DNA from: JAICTV01 sp035634055
GTDB lineage: Bacteria > Planctomycetota > Phycisphaerae > Tepidisphaerales > Tepidisphaeraceae
DNA length: 31,235 nucleotides
Direction of reading: 5' to 3'
NCBI GenBank assembly: GCA_035634055.1
Contig: DASQDR010000159.1
Span: 1 to 31,235, forward strand
Shown here one piece after another: positions 7,486-14,603 of the stretch. The stretch's first letter is position 1; each line of letters starts with the position of its first letter. The notes below the pieces were generated by a model. It had not been told where the DNA came from, searched no databases, and was given only the letters and a program-made list of their open reading frames with translations. The position numbers were made by a program, and so were the translations under genes.

Positions 7486-7980
7486 TCAGCCGCCGTTCTT
7501 CCACTGGCCGTTGTGGCGGAACCAGGCGTGCGCGGCGGGCTTGTAGGCTTCCAGCACGCGCCGCCGCTGGTCGTCGCGCAGGTCGGGCAGCGCGTGCGGG
7601 GCGAAGTAGGCGACCTCCAGCGATTCGTCGTCCGCCACGCGCAGCGTACCGCCGACCGGGCGGCAGAGGAAGGTGATGCTGGTGTAGACCACCAGGTCCT
7701 TGTTGGGGTACTCGATCTCCGGCGAGGTGTAGACGCCGATGATCCGCTCGGGCACGACGTCCAGCCCGGTCTCCTCCTTCGCCTCGCGCACGGCTGCGTC
7801 GGCCGGGTCCTCGCCCGGGTCCACCGCCCCGCCGATCGTGTACCACTTGCCGTCGTCGCTGGAGCGGTGCAGCAGCACGTGCCCGCGATCGTCGATGATG
7901 ATCGCGCTGATCGCCGGCAACAGCAGCAGGTCGTGCCCGATCTTCCGGCGGACGTGGCGGATGTAATTGGAGATGCCCAT
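7486..7980 (-). CDS. Nudix hydrolase
   Basis: 164 residues. The Nudix box is complete at 51-73: Gly51, Glu57, then REAKEETGL (65-73), which binds the catalytic metal for hydrolysis of nucleoside diphosphate-linked compounds. The start at ATG 7980 (MGISNYIRHVRRKIGHD) matches the common beginning xISNYIRxLRxKIGHD of a Nudix subgroup; a GTG at 8043 in the same frame would add 21 poorly conserved residues. No good ribosome binding site is seen at 7980. Its stop is followed downstream by a 15-base palindrome (7437-7451). It lies 78 bases after the leuB-like gene on the same strand. Substrate not predictable. Confidence 0.92.
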   Translation of the reverse strand: MGISNYIRHVRRKIGHDLLLLPAISAIIIDDRGHVLLHRSSDDGKWYTIGGAVDPGEDPADAAVREAKEETGLDVVPERIIGVYTSPEIEYPNKDLVVYTSITFLCRPVGGTLRVADDESLEVAYFAPHALPDLRDDQRRRVLEAYKPAAHAWFRHNGQWKNGG

Positions 7981-8058
7981 GGGGGAAAAGTGCTGAGTCC
8001 CGAGCCAAAGAGCGCGCGATCGAGCCCCTCCGTTGTTCAGCACTCGGAACTTGTTTCC

Positions 8059-9129
8059 TCAGCCCGCGACGATCGCCGCCACCGCGTCGCCGACCTGGCT
8101 GGTGCTGGCGGTGCCGCCGAGGTCGCGGGTCTGGTTCTTCTTGTCCGCCACGACCCGGGCGCACGCGGCGTTGATCGATTGAGCGGCGTCCGGCTGGCCG
8201 AGGAAGTCGAGCATCATCGCCACCGAGAGGAACGTGGCGATCGGGTTGGCGTACCCCTTGCCGGCGATGTCCGGGGCCGACCCGTGCACCGGCTCGAACA
8301 TGCTGGCCGCCTGCCGCGTCGGGTTGAGGTTGCCGCTGGCCGCCATCCCCATGCCGCCCTGGATGGCCGCCCCCAAATCCGTGATGATGTCGCCGAACAT
8401 GTTCGTCGTGACAATCACGTCGTACACCTTCGGCTTGGTCACCATGTACATGGTGCACGCATCGACGTGATGGTAATCCGTCTCGATGGCGGGAAACTCG
8501 CGCTTCACTTCCTCGAACGCGCGCTGCCAGAGGTTGTGCGCGAAGCGCAGCACGTTGGTCTTGGCGACCAGCGTGACCTTCTTGCGGCCGAACTTCTGCG
8601 CGTACTCGAAAGCGTAGCGGATCGCGCGCTCCACGCCGTGGCGGGTGGTCACCTCGATTTGGTTGGCGACCTCGTTCTTCGTCCCCTTATAGAGGAAGCC
8701 GCCGTTCTGGCAGTAAAGTCCCTCGGTGTTCTCGCGGACGATGACCATGTCGATGTCGCCCGCCTGCACGTTCGCCAGCGGCGTCGGCACGCCGGGCAGC
8801 AGCTTCGTCGGGCGCAGGTTGATGTACTGGTCGAGCTCGAAGCGCATCTTGAGCAGGATGTCGGTCTCGATCAGCCCCTGGGGGATCTGCGCGTTGCCGC
8901 GCGGGTCGGCCCCGACCGCCCCGAACAGGATCGCGTCGTGCGCCGCCAGCTCCTTCAGCGCGCTGTCCGGCAGCGTGATCTTTTTCTCGAGGTAATACTC
9001 GGCGCCGAAGGGGTAATCGGTGGTGTCGTAGGTGAAGCCGAACCGCTTCGCCGCGACCTTCAGGACCTTGAGCCCTTCGGGAACCACTTCCTTCCCGACG
9101 CCGTCGCCGGGCATGACTGCGATCTTCAT
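8059..9129 (-). CDS. leuB: Isopropylmalate/isocitrate dehydrogenase family, probable 3-isopropylmalate dehydrogenase
   Basis: 356 residues, full length for the beta-decarboxylating dehydrogenase family, which oxidises 2R,3S-hydroxyacids with NAD(P) and Mg. Conserved landmarks are the N-terminal MPGDGVGKEV, the substrate arginine region LKMRFELDQYINLRP, VRENTEGLY, the Lys of VAKTNVLR, the metal Asp residues in TTNMFGDIITDLGA, and the nucleotide loop PVHGSAPDIAGKGYANP. The ATG at 9129 follows a strong GGAGAGG. LeuB (leucine synthesis) is the most likely role, but homologous tartrate/D-malate dehydrogenases share these motifs. leuA, leuC and leuD are not adjacent, so context does not settle it. 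It follows miaA by 76 bases and may be cotranscribed. Confidence 0.82.
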   Translation of the reverse strand: MKIAVMPGDGVGKEVVPEGLKVLKVAAKRFGFTYDTTDYPFGAEYYLEKKITLPDSALKELAAHDAILFGAVGADPRGNAQIPQGLIETDILLKMRFELDQYINLRPTKLLPGVPTPLANVQAGDIDMVIVRENTEGLYCQNGGFLYKGTKNEVANQIEVTTRHGVERAIRYAFEYAQKFGRKKVTLVAKTNVLRFAHNLWQRAFEEVKREFPAIETDYHHVDACTMYMVTKPKVYDVIVTTNMFGDIITDLGAAIQGGMGMAASGNLNPTRQAASMFEPVHGSAPDIAGKGYANPIATFLSVAMMLDFLGQPDAAQSINAACARVVADKKNQTRDLGGTASTSQVGDAVAAIVAG

Positions 9130-9205
9130 CGGACCTCTCCTGCGGGCTGGCCGCGCCCCTGCGGAAATCGCGGGCAGGCGACCATACGGCAAGGGTTCGA
9201 TGAGT

Positions 9206-10168
9206 TCAAACGTTCGCCCAGCGCTCCAGGACCGCCCCCGCGTTCGCCTCCGGGTCGGCGTCCCCGCGCAGCCAGGTAACGTCCGGGAACCGGCGGAACC
9301 ATTTGATCTGCCGCCGGGCGAGCTGGCGGGTGCCGATCTTGATCTGCTCGACCGCCTCGTCCAGCGACATCCGCCCGCGCACGTGGGCGATGAGCTCGCG
9401 GTAACCGGTCGCCTCGCCCGCCGTCTGGGACAGTTCACCGAAGCGCTCGAGCAGCGAGCGCGTCTCCTCCAGCCAGCCGGCCGCGATCATCGCCTTGACG
9501 CGGGCGTTGATCCGGCGGTTGAGCGCGTCCTTCTCCCAATCCAGGCCGAACCAGATCGCGCGGTGACGCGCCTTCGGGTCGGCCCATTCGGTCTGGAGGG
9601 ACGAGATCGGCTGTCCGGTCATCTCGAAGACCTCCAGCGCCCGGAGCAGCCGCTTCGTGTCGTTAACGTGGATCCGCACCGCGGCGGCGGGATCGACTTC
9701 CGCCAGCCGGCGGTGCAGCGCCTCGTTGGGCTCGCTGCGCAGCCGCGCGCGGATGGTGTCGCTGGCGGGCGGCCCCTCGAACAGCCCTTCGAACAGCGCC
9801 TTGTAGTAGAGCGGCGTGCCGCCGGTGGCGATGAGCGGCACGCTGCCCGCCCCGCGAGCGGCGGCGCCCGCAATGGTCGCATCGGCCAGCTCGACGAAGC
9901 GAGCGACGGTGAACGACTCGTTCGGCTCGACCACGTCGATCAGGTGGTGCGGCACCCGCGCCCGCTCCGCCGGCGTCGGCTTGGCGGTGCCGATGTTCAT
10001 GTGCCGGTAGACCTGCATCGAGTCCACGCTCAGGAGCTCGACAGCGGCGGCCGCGCCCCCGCCCGCGGTCGCGCCACCACCGGCGCGCTCGGCCACGCGC
10101 AGCGCGAGGTCGCTCTTGCCCGACGCCGTCGCTCCGATGATCACCAACAGCGGTCGTCCGACTGCCAT
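9206..10168 (-). CDS. miaA: tRNA dimethylallyltransferase
   Basis: 320 residues. It transfers a dimethylallyl group to N6 of A37 in tRNAs that read codons starting with U. The P-loop GATASGKS is at 12-19, then DSMQVYRHMNIGTAKP with the conserved catalytic Asp, HHLIDVVEPNESFTV, GGTPLYYKALFEG, and near the C-terminus QIKIGTRQLARRQIKWFRR, the tRNA-contacting basic helix. The ATG at 10168 directly precedes the first beta strand; a GTG one codon upstream and an ATG at 10240 exist, but the extra N-terminal residues look non-conserved. Upstream gene of the leftward miaA-leuB-Nudix group, divergent from hsp20 across about 200 bases. Confidence 0.96.
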   Translation of the reverse strand: MAVGRPLLVIIGATASGKSDLALRVAERAGGGATAGGGAAAAVELLSVDSMQVYRHMNIGTAKPTPAERARVPHHLIDVVEPNESFTVARFVELADATIAGAAARGAGSVPLIATGGTPLYYKALFEGLFEGPPASDTIRARLRSEPNEALHRRLAEVDPAAAVRIHVNDTKRLLRALEVFEMTGQPISSLQTEWADPKARHRAIWFGLDWEKDALNRRINARVKAMIAAGWLEETRSLLERFGELSQTAGEATGYRELIAHVRGRMSLDEAVEQIKIGTRQLARRQIKWFRRFPDVTWLRGDADPEANAGAVLERWANV

Positions 10169-10227
10169 CACGACACCGACTGCCAATCTTGCAGGAGCCA
10201 CGAAAAACGAGCGAAAACGGTGCTGGT

Positions 10228-10254
10228 GCAAGTGGAGCAAAAGCAGCCACTTGC
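10228..10254. promoter_or_regulatory. Perfect inverted repeat between miaA and hsp20, candidate operator
   Basis: GCAAGTGG (10228-10235), an 11-base spacer, then CCACTTGC (10247-10254): eight perfectly matched bases per arm in the divergent promoter region. The geometry resembles a dimeric repressor site. It is not the HrcA CIRCE element (TTAGCACTC-N9-GAGTGCTAA). Confidence 0.4.
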
Positions 10255-10366
10255 GGGGCCGCCCGCGCGGCGCGCGCTGGCACAGGGTTTGAATTGAGGC
10301 CAGGCGGCAGGCGGAAACGGGATCCGCCCTTCATCCGATAACCCGAGCGAATTGAGGAGGCTCATC

Positions 10367-10837
10367 ATGGCGTTACCGACCCGAGTGCAACGCGGGCAGG
10401 ACTCCTTCGAGTTGGCCCAGCGCGAGTTCGATTCCATGCTCAACCGCTTCTTCGGCGGCCGCGAGGCCAACGGCGGCGGCGGGGGCAACGGTGGCAACTT
10501 CCTCGCCCCCTACTGCGTCGATGTCCGCGAGGACGGCGACCACCTCTACGTCGAGGCGGAGCTGCCCGGCTTCAAGAAGGACGAGATCGACATCACCCTG
10601 GAGAACCAGACGCTGACGATCTTGGCCGAGCGGCGCGAGCAGGCGGGCGGCGGCGAAGGCGCGCCCAAGGGCGAGCACCTGCTGCGCGAGCGACGCTACA
10701 CTCGCTTCCTCCGCAGCTTCACCCTGCCGCCGACCGTCGACGAGCAGACGGTGAACGCGAAGCTGGCGGACGGCGTGCTCACCGTCACGCTGAACAAGCG
10801 CGAGGAGACCAAGCCGCGGAAGATCACGGTGTCGTAA
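10367..10837 (+). CDS. Small heat shock protein, Hsp20/alpha-crystallin family
   Basis: 156 residues: an N-terminal arm (1-47) with a Gly-rich stretch at 36-43, an alpha-crystallin domain at about 48-148, and a short C-terminal tail. Conserved positions include AELPGFKKDEIDI and the ADGVLTVTLNK motif (134-144). Such proteins are ATP-independent holdases that bind unfolding proteins during stress. The ATG at 10367 is chosen because GAGGAGG (10354-10360) ends six bases before it; a TTG at 10352 would start before the ribosome binding site. The C-terminal I-x-I/V motif is represented by ITVS at the very end. The 3' end overlaps the convergent Dabb lipoprotein gene by 14 bases. Heat regulation is plausible, but the operator is unknown. 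Confidence 0.95.
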   Translation: MALPTRVQRGQDSFELAQREFDSMLNRFFGGREANGGGGGNGGNFLAPYCVDVREDGDHLYVEAELPGFKKDEIDITLENQTLTILAERREQAGGGEGAPKGEHLLRERRYTRFLRSFTLPPTVDEQTVNAKLADGVLTVTLNKREETKPRKITVS

Positions 10838-11315
10838 CCGACGCCGGCGCCGGCCGATTCTCCAACCTCTCGATCGACGCACCGGAAGCGGGCGCCGCAG
10901 CGGCGTCCGCTTTCTCGTGCGCTGCCGGCTCGGCCCGCCGTACATCGTAGATCAGCAGCCGCTGCGTCAGCGGGCGTAGCACGTCTGCCACCGCACGCTG
11001 GTGCAGCGGGTGCTGGTCATAGGCGCGCAGGGCGGCCTCGTCGGTGAACGTCATCACCACGGCGATGTCGAAGCTGGAGTCCACCACCGGCCGCGGCGAC
11101 GCGATCGCCGGGCCGGCCGCCACGGACACCACGCCCGGGATCTGCTTCAACGCGTACGAGGCGTCGATCAGCCGCTGGCGGTCGATCTCATTCCCCGGAT
11201 CGTTCAGCCAGCAGAGGACGACGTGGATGACCTGCGGCTGGGGCCTTGGCCGCGCAGCGCGGTGCGCGCATCCAAGGAACGACGCCCACACCGCGAGCAC
11301 CAGAAGGATTCGCAT
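10824..11315 (-). CDS. Dabb (stress-responsive alpha/beta barrel) domain lipoprotein
   Basis: 163 residues. The N-terminus MRILLVLAVWASFLGC carries a lipobox (FLGC, Cys16). Residues about 28-127 match the Dabb fold: VIHVVLCWLND, then LKQIPGVVSVAAGP, SSFDIAVVMTFTDEAALRAYDQHPLHQ and VLRPLTQRLLIYDV. Dabb proteins are small dimeric ferredoxin-like barrels of mostly unknown role. An Ala/Pro-rich tail of about 35 residues follows. A lipid-anchored Dabb protein is less usual than the soluble ~100-residue form. Convergent with hsp20, with overlapping 3' ends; upstream lies a repeat element. Confidence 0.85.
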   Translation of the reverse strand: MRILLVLAVWASFLGCAHRAARPRPQPQVIHVVLCWLNDPGNEIDRQRLIDASYALKQIPGVVSVAAGPAIASPRPVVDSSFDIAVVMTFTDEAALRAYDQHPLHQRAVADVLRPLTQRLLIYDVRRAEPAAHEKADAAAAPASGASIERLENRPAPASVTTP

Positions 11316-11328
11316 TCAATGATCCCGT

Positions 11329-11430
11329 GGCACGGGCGGCCTCGCCCGTGTTTGAGCCGCTTCGCCGCGCGTGTCCGAGCATCTACGCCGCGCGTGTCTC
11401 ATCCGCTCCGACACGGGCCGGCGGCCCGTG
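11329..11430. repeat. Intergenic repeat flanked by two GC-rich hairpins
   Basis: This lies between queG and the Dabb gene. CACGGGCG-GCCT-CGCCCGTG (11331-11350) and CACGGGCC-GGC-GGCCCGTG (11412-11430) are both perfect hairpins, and also match each other as inverted arms. Between them a 13-base unit, CGCCGCGCGTGTC, occurs at 11363-11375 and 11386-11398, a period of 23 bases. The GCGCGTGTC core is shared with the array at 3544-3640. Confidence 0.75.
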
Positions 11431-11456
11431 CCATGCCCGGCGCTCCGGTCGCGGCG

Positions 11457-12542
11457 TCAGGGGCGAGGCTGCTTGTTCTGGAGGACGATTGTGGCGTTGC
11501 GCTGGAGGACCGGCAACTTCACGCGCTTCATCGCGCTGTGGCGGAGGTGGGAACGATATTCCTCTTCGCCCCACCGCCGCACCTCGGCGGCGTCGAGCGT
11601 GCCGGTCTTGAAGCGTGGCTCCAGCACCGGCGCGATCGCCTCGGGGACCCTGCCGTTCCACGGGCAGACGTCCTGGCAGACGTCGCAGCCGTAAAGCCAA
11701 TCCCCAAACTTTGATTGCAGCGCGGGATCGATCTCATCGCGATGCTCGATCGTCAGGTAGGAGATGCACTTCCGCGCGTCGAGCTGGTACGGCGCAGCGG
11801 GGTTGATCGCGCCGGTGGGGCAGGCGTCGAGGCAGCGGGTGCAGGTGCCGCAGCGGTCGACGCCCGGCTCGTCGTGCGGGAGGTCGAGCGTGGTGATCAC
11901 CTCCCCGAGCAGCAGCCACGAGCCGACGACGGGATTGATCACGCACGTGTTCTTGCCGATCCAGCCGATCCCCGCCCGGGCGGCGAGCTCCTTCTCCATG
12001 ATGGGCGCGGTGTCCACGCCGCAGCGCGTCGCCGCGTCGGGCGCGAGCTGTCGCATCCCGTCCGCCAGCGCGTAGAGGCGCGACTTGATGTGCTCGTGGT
12101 AATCGATCCCCAGCGCGTACCGCGCGACCCGGCCGTGGGTTGCGCCTTGATCCGCTGGCACCGGTTGCAGCGGCGCGTGGTAGTTGAGCGCGACGCAGAC
12201 GACCGACCGCGCGCCCGGAAGATACGTGGCCGGGTCGGTGCGCTCATCGAACCGCCTGGCCAGGTAGTGCATCGTGCCCGCCTGCCCATCGTCGAGCCAT
12301 TGGCGGAAGTAGTCGCGGTACTTGGATGGCGACGCGGTGGTGATGCCGACGAGATCGAACCCGATCGCGTGCGCCCGCCGCTTGATCTCGGCGCCGAGCT
12401 GGTAGCGGTCGAGGCTGCGCCCGGCTGGGTCGCGTGGCGCGGGCGTCTCGCCGGCGTGCCCCCCGCCCGGCAGATCATCGCCGCGCGCGATCGGGCTGGA
12501 TGCGCACTCGACGTGGAGGTTGGAATCGTCGGTGCGGTCCAT
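11457..12542 (-). CDS. queG: Epoxyqueuosine reductase QueG
   Basis: 361 residues. It catalyses the last step of queuosine synthesis, reducing epoxyqueuosine in tRNA, using cobalamin and two [4Fe-4S] clusters. The cluster ligands are visible as CGTCTRCLDAC (Cys231, 234, 237, 241), Cys259, and CDVCQDVC (286, 289, 293). The catalytic domain shows GFDLVGIT and RYALGIDYHE, with conserved Asp178 in CGVDTAPIMEKELA and GIGWIGKN. The ATG at 12542 lies four bases after the DUF1992 stop, so the two are likely one operon. The first ~45 residues are a nonconserved extension rich in Gly, Pro and Asp. Together with miaA, rnpA and the tRNA gene this adds to a tRNA-related content, although the genes are not in one operon. 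Confidence 0.95.
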   Translation of the reverse strand: MDRTDDSNLHVECASSPIARGDDLPGGGHAGETPAPRDPAGRSLDRYQLGAEIKRRAHAIGFDLVGITTASPSKYRDYFRQWLDDGQAGTMHYLARRFDERTDPATYLPGARSVVCVALNYHAPLQPVPADQGATHGRVARYALGIDYHEHIKSRLYALADGMRQLAPDAATRCGVDTAPIMEKELAARAGIGWIGKNTCVINPVVGSWLLLGEVITTLDLPHDEPGVDRCGTCTRCLDACPTGAINPAAPYQLDARKCISYLTIEHRDEIDPALQSKFGDWLYGCDVCQDVCPWNGRVPEAIAPVLEPRFKTGTLDAAEVRRWGEEEYRSHLRHSAMKRVKLPVLQRNATIVLQNKQPRP

Positions 12543-12546
12543 CAGC

Positions 12547-12963
12547 TCACAACGTCCGCCCGAGCCGCTCGCGCAGGCGAGCGCGTTCCTGCTCCAGGTC
12601 CACACCTGTGACGCTCAGGTTGATGGCGTTAGTGCCCATCGTGTTGAGCCGGCGGACGAGGTCGTTGATCTGCGCGACCAGCGTTTCCAGCCGCGCCTCG
12701 TCGCGCAGCTTGGCGAGCTGGTCCTTCAGCGAGTCCAGCGACTTCCGCCACTGCACCTCGTGCGGGGTGAAGTCGTTCTGGCGCATGATCTTCAGCGCCC
12801 ACCACATCATCTTCGCGTTCTCGTCGGTGGGGATGGGCTCCAGATCGAGCGGCGCGCCCGCACCGGCGAGGTTGTCGAACTTCCCCTCCTGCATCGCCTC
12901 CTCGATCCGCCGTTCGGCGAGCCGGCGGAGGGCGGATTCGATATCAACGTTGCTCAACGACAT
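12547..12963 (-). CDS. DUF1992 (DnaJ homologue C28-type conserved domain) protein
   Basis: 138 residues. The DUF1992 signature is clear: RRLAERRIEEAMQEGKFDNL followed by AGAGAPLDLE, then KIMRQNDFTPHEVQWRK. The C-terminal part (about 75-135) is a predicted coiled coil with heptad-like LKDQLAKLRDEARLETLVAQ. Bacterial members (E. coli YhdN type) have no established function; eukaryotic DNAJC28 carries the same domain. The ATG at 12963 is chosen because the DUF1992 match begins right after it; the open frame further upstream is only translated repeat. A TATAAT box ends six bases before this ATG. Followed after four bases by queG. Confidence 0.88.
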   Translation of the reverse strand: MSLSNVDIESALRRLAERRIEEAMQEGKFDNLAGAGAPLDLEPIPTDENAKMMWWALKIMRQNDFTPHEVQWRKSLDSLKDQLAKLRDEARLETLVAQINDLVRRLNTMGTNAINLSVTGVDLEQERARLRERLGRTL

Positions 12964-12969
12964 GAGGGG

Positions 12970-12975
12970 ATTATA
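12970..12975 (-). promoter_or_regulatory. Consensus -10 box (TATAAT) abutting the DUF1992 start
   Basis: On the minus strand TATAAT ends six bases before the ATG at 12963, placing the likely transcription start on or beside the A of ATG. No good -35 is seen; the upstream side enters the inverted-repeat element at 12993. Confidence 0.5.
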
Positions 12976-12992
12976 GAGAGCGGCGATGACGT

Positions 12993-13133
12993 AATGACGA
13001 ATCACGAAATCAGAATGACGAATCAAATCCGAAGTCCGAATGACGAATGGCGTCACCGCAAGGTTCGCCGCCTTCCCCTTCGACATTGGTGATCGGGACT
13101 TCTTTCGTCATTCTGATTTCGTCCTTCGTCATT
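12993..13133. repeat. Long imperfect inverted-repeat element, AT-richer than surroundings
   Basis: Arms 12993-13022 and 13104-13133 (30 bases each) match at 28 of 30 positions when one is reverse complemented, with weaker complementarity continuing inward. The arms are built from AATGACGAA-type words. It fills the space between the DUF1992 and MATE genes, and no open frame of its own is convincing. Similar degenerate ATGACGAA arrays are familiar in intergenic DNA of related genomes; this statement is from memory, not from a search. Confidence 0.8.
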
Positions 13134-13139
13134 CTCCCC

Positions 13140-14552
13140 TCACACCTTCACCCGCTTCCATCCGCCGTGCAGGAACCGGCCGTAGACGAGCATCCCGCGG
13201 AGGAAGAGGTCGGTCGCCAGGATGACCCAGATGATCGGCAGCGGCTGCTTCAGGTAGCCGCCGACGAACATGACGCCGCCCAGGCGGAGGATGAGGATGC
13301 TGATCATCGTGATGAGCATGACCGCCAGCGTATCTCCCGCGCCGCGGAGGGCGCCGCCGAAGATGATGGCGGCGGCGAAGCCAGCCTGGCAGAAGCCGGT
13401 AATCTGGAGGCAGCGCACGGTCAGGTCGCGCACCTGCGGGTCCTCCACCATCCACCGGGTCGGCACGTGCGCGAAGAAGATGAACAGGACGCCGACGAAG
13501 GTCATGAACCCCCCGCCGAGCAGGTAGCCGTAATAGGCGCTGCGCCCTGCGCGGCGCGGATCCTTCATCCCCAGCGACTGCCCCACCATGGTCGCCACCG
13601 CGATGCTGATGGCGAAGCCGGCCATGTAGCTGAGCGATTCGATCCGCACGGCGTTGATGTGAGCGGCGGCGGCGACGTTGAGCGGCTCGGTGCGGTTGAC
13701 GATGCGGATGAGGGCAAAGTTCGCGATCCAGTTGACCGCGTCGGTCAGCCCGCTCGGCACGCCGATGCGCAGGATGCGCTTCATGTCGCGCCAGTGCGGC
13801 CGCAGGCGGTGCAGGTGCAGGCGGATGCCGCCGCGGCCGACGATCAGCACGACGACCTGCAACGTCCCGCCCGCCACGTACGCGACCAGCGTACCGATGG
13901 CAATCCCGGTGAACCCCATCGCCGGCAGCCCGAACAGCCCCCACGTGAGCCCGCAGGAGAGGACGACGTTGACCACGTCCACCACGATCATCGCCAGCGC
14001 GGGCGTGAGCGTGTCGCCCGCTCCGCGCAGGCAGGCGTTGGCGACGAACATCACCACCACGAACGGGACGGCCGCGCACAGCATCCGCAGGTAGCTCAGG
14101 GCGTAGTCGTGGGCGGCGCCGCTCAGGCCCATGAGGGCGGCGACGCCATCGGCGAAGACGAACAGCACCACCCCGAGCCCTATGCCGACCATCGCCGCGA
14201 AGAGCATCGACTGCCCGCAGGCGCTGTTGGCGCGGCGGCGGTGGCGCGCGCCGACCTCGCGGGAGATGATCGCGGTCGAGCCGGTGCCGATCGCGCCGGC
14301 GAAGAGCCCGATGAACCAGAAGATGTACCCGACGTTCCCGATCGCCGCCGTCGCCTCGGCGGCGCGGGTTGGCAGGTGGTTGGCGAGGTAAGTGTCCGTC
14401 AGCGCGACGACGATGTGCAGCAAGTGCTCGGCCAGCACCGGCAGCGCCAGCCGGAGCAGCTCGCGCATCAGGCCCGGGTAGCGCGGGGCGCCCGCGGCGA
14501 GCGGCAGCTCATCGCCGGAGGGCACAACGGGCTCGGCGACGGTCTGGCTCAT
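13140..14552 (-). CDS. MATE family efflux transporter
   Basis: 470 residues, the usual length, with about 12 hydrophobic segments in two similar halves. Typical MATE features are ALPVLAEHLLHIVVALTDTY near the start, FVANACLRGAGDTLTPALAM in the first half and its counterpart FGGALRGAGDTLAVMLITMI in the second, and GVPSGLTDAVNWI opening the second half. MATE proteins export cationic drugs, metabolites or toxins using Na+ or H+ gradients; the substrate cannot be told here. Start at ATG 14552. Its ribosome binding sequence GGGAG comes from the foot of a near-perfect palindrome (14565-14590) lying after the desaturase, so the two genes are probably on one transcript. Confidence 0.95.
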   Translation of the reverse strand: MSQTVAEPVVPSGDELPLAAGAPRYPGLMRELLRLALPVLAEHLLHIVVALTDTYLANHLPTRAAEATAAIGNVGYIFWFIGLFAGAIGTGSTAIISREVGARHRRRANSACGQSMLFAAMVGIGLGVVLFVFADGVAALMGLSGAAHDYALSYLRMLCAAVPFVVVMFVANACLRGAGDTLTPALAMIVVDVVNVVLSCGLTWGLFGLPAMGFTGIAIGTLVAYVAGGTLQVVVLIVGRGGIRLHLHRLRPHWRDMKRILRIGVPSGLTDAVNWIANFALIRIVNRTEPLNVAAAAHINAVRIESLSYMAGFAISIAVATMVGQSLGMKDPRRAGRSAYYGYLLGGGFMTFVGVLFIFFAHVPTRWMVEDPQVRDLTVRCLQITGFCQAGFAAAIIFGGALRGAGDTLAVMLITMISILILRLGGVMFVGGYLKQPLPIIWVILATDLFLRGMLVYGRFLHGGWKRVKV

Positions 14553-14564
14553 GGTCGGCTTGCT

Positions 14565-14590
14565 CCCTCTCCTGGCACGCCGGGAGAGGG
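14565..14590. promoter_or_regulatory. 26-base near-perfect palindrome between desaturase and MATE genes
   Basis: Two 12-base arms (CCCTCTCCTGGC and GCCGGGAGAGGG) around two bases, with one mismatch. In the minus-strand RNA the hairpin ends in GGAGAGGG, followed by AGCAAGCCGACC and the MATE ATG, so the MATE ribosome binding site is partly inside the stem. There is no U tract, so it is not a standard terminator. Confidence 0.6.
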
Positions 14591-14603
14591 GACCGGACAG
14601 GCA

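Noticed and set aside
7981..8043. GTG start at 8043 for the Nudix gene
   Set aside because: It would add 21 residues that do not fit the family's beginning; MGISNYIRHVRRKIGHD at 7980 does. The stretch also contains a small GTGCTGA/TCAGCAC inverted repeat.
7354..9279. Long plus-strand open frame opposite the Nudix and leuB-like genes
   Set aside because: It shows no protein motif, and its residue composition mirrors the real genes on the minus strand.
10255..10366. RNA thermometer (ROSE-type) in the hsp20 leader
   Set aside because: No U(U/C)GCU-type anti-Shine-Dalgarno pairing with GAGGAGG could be identified by eye.
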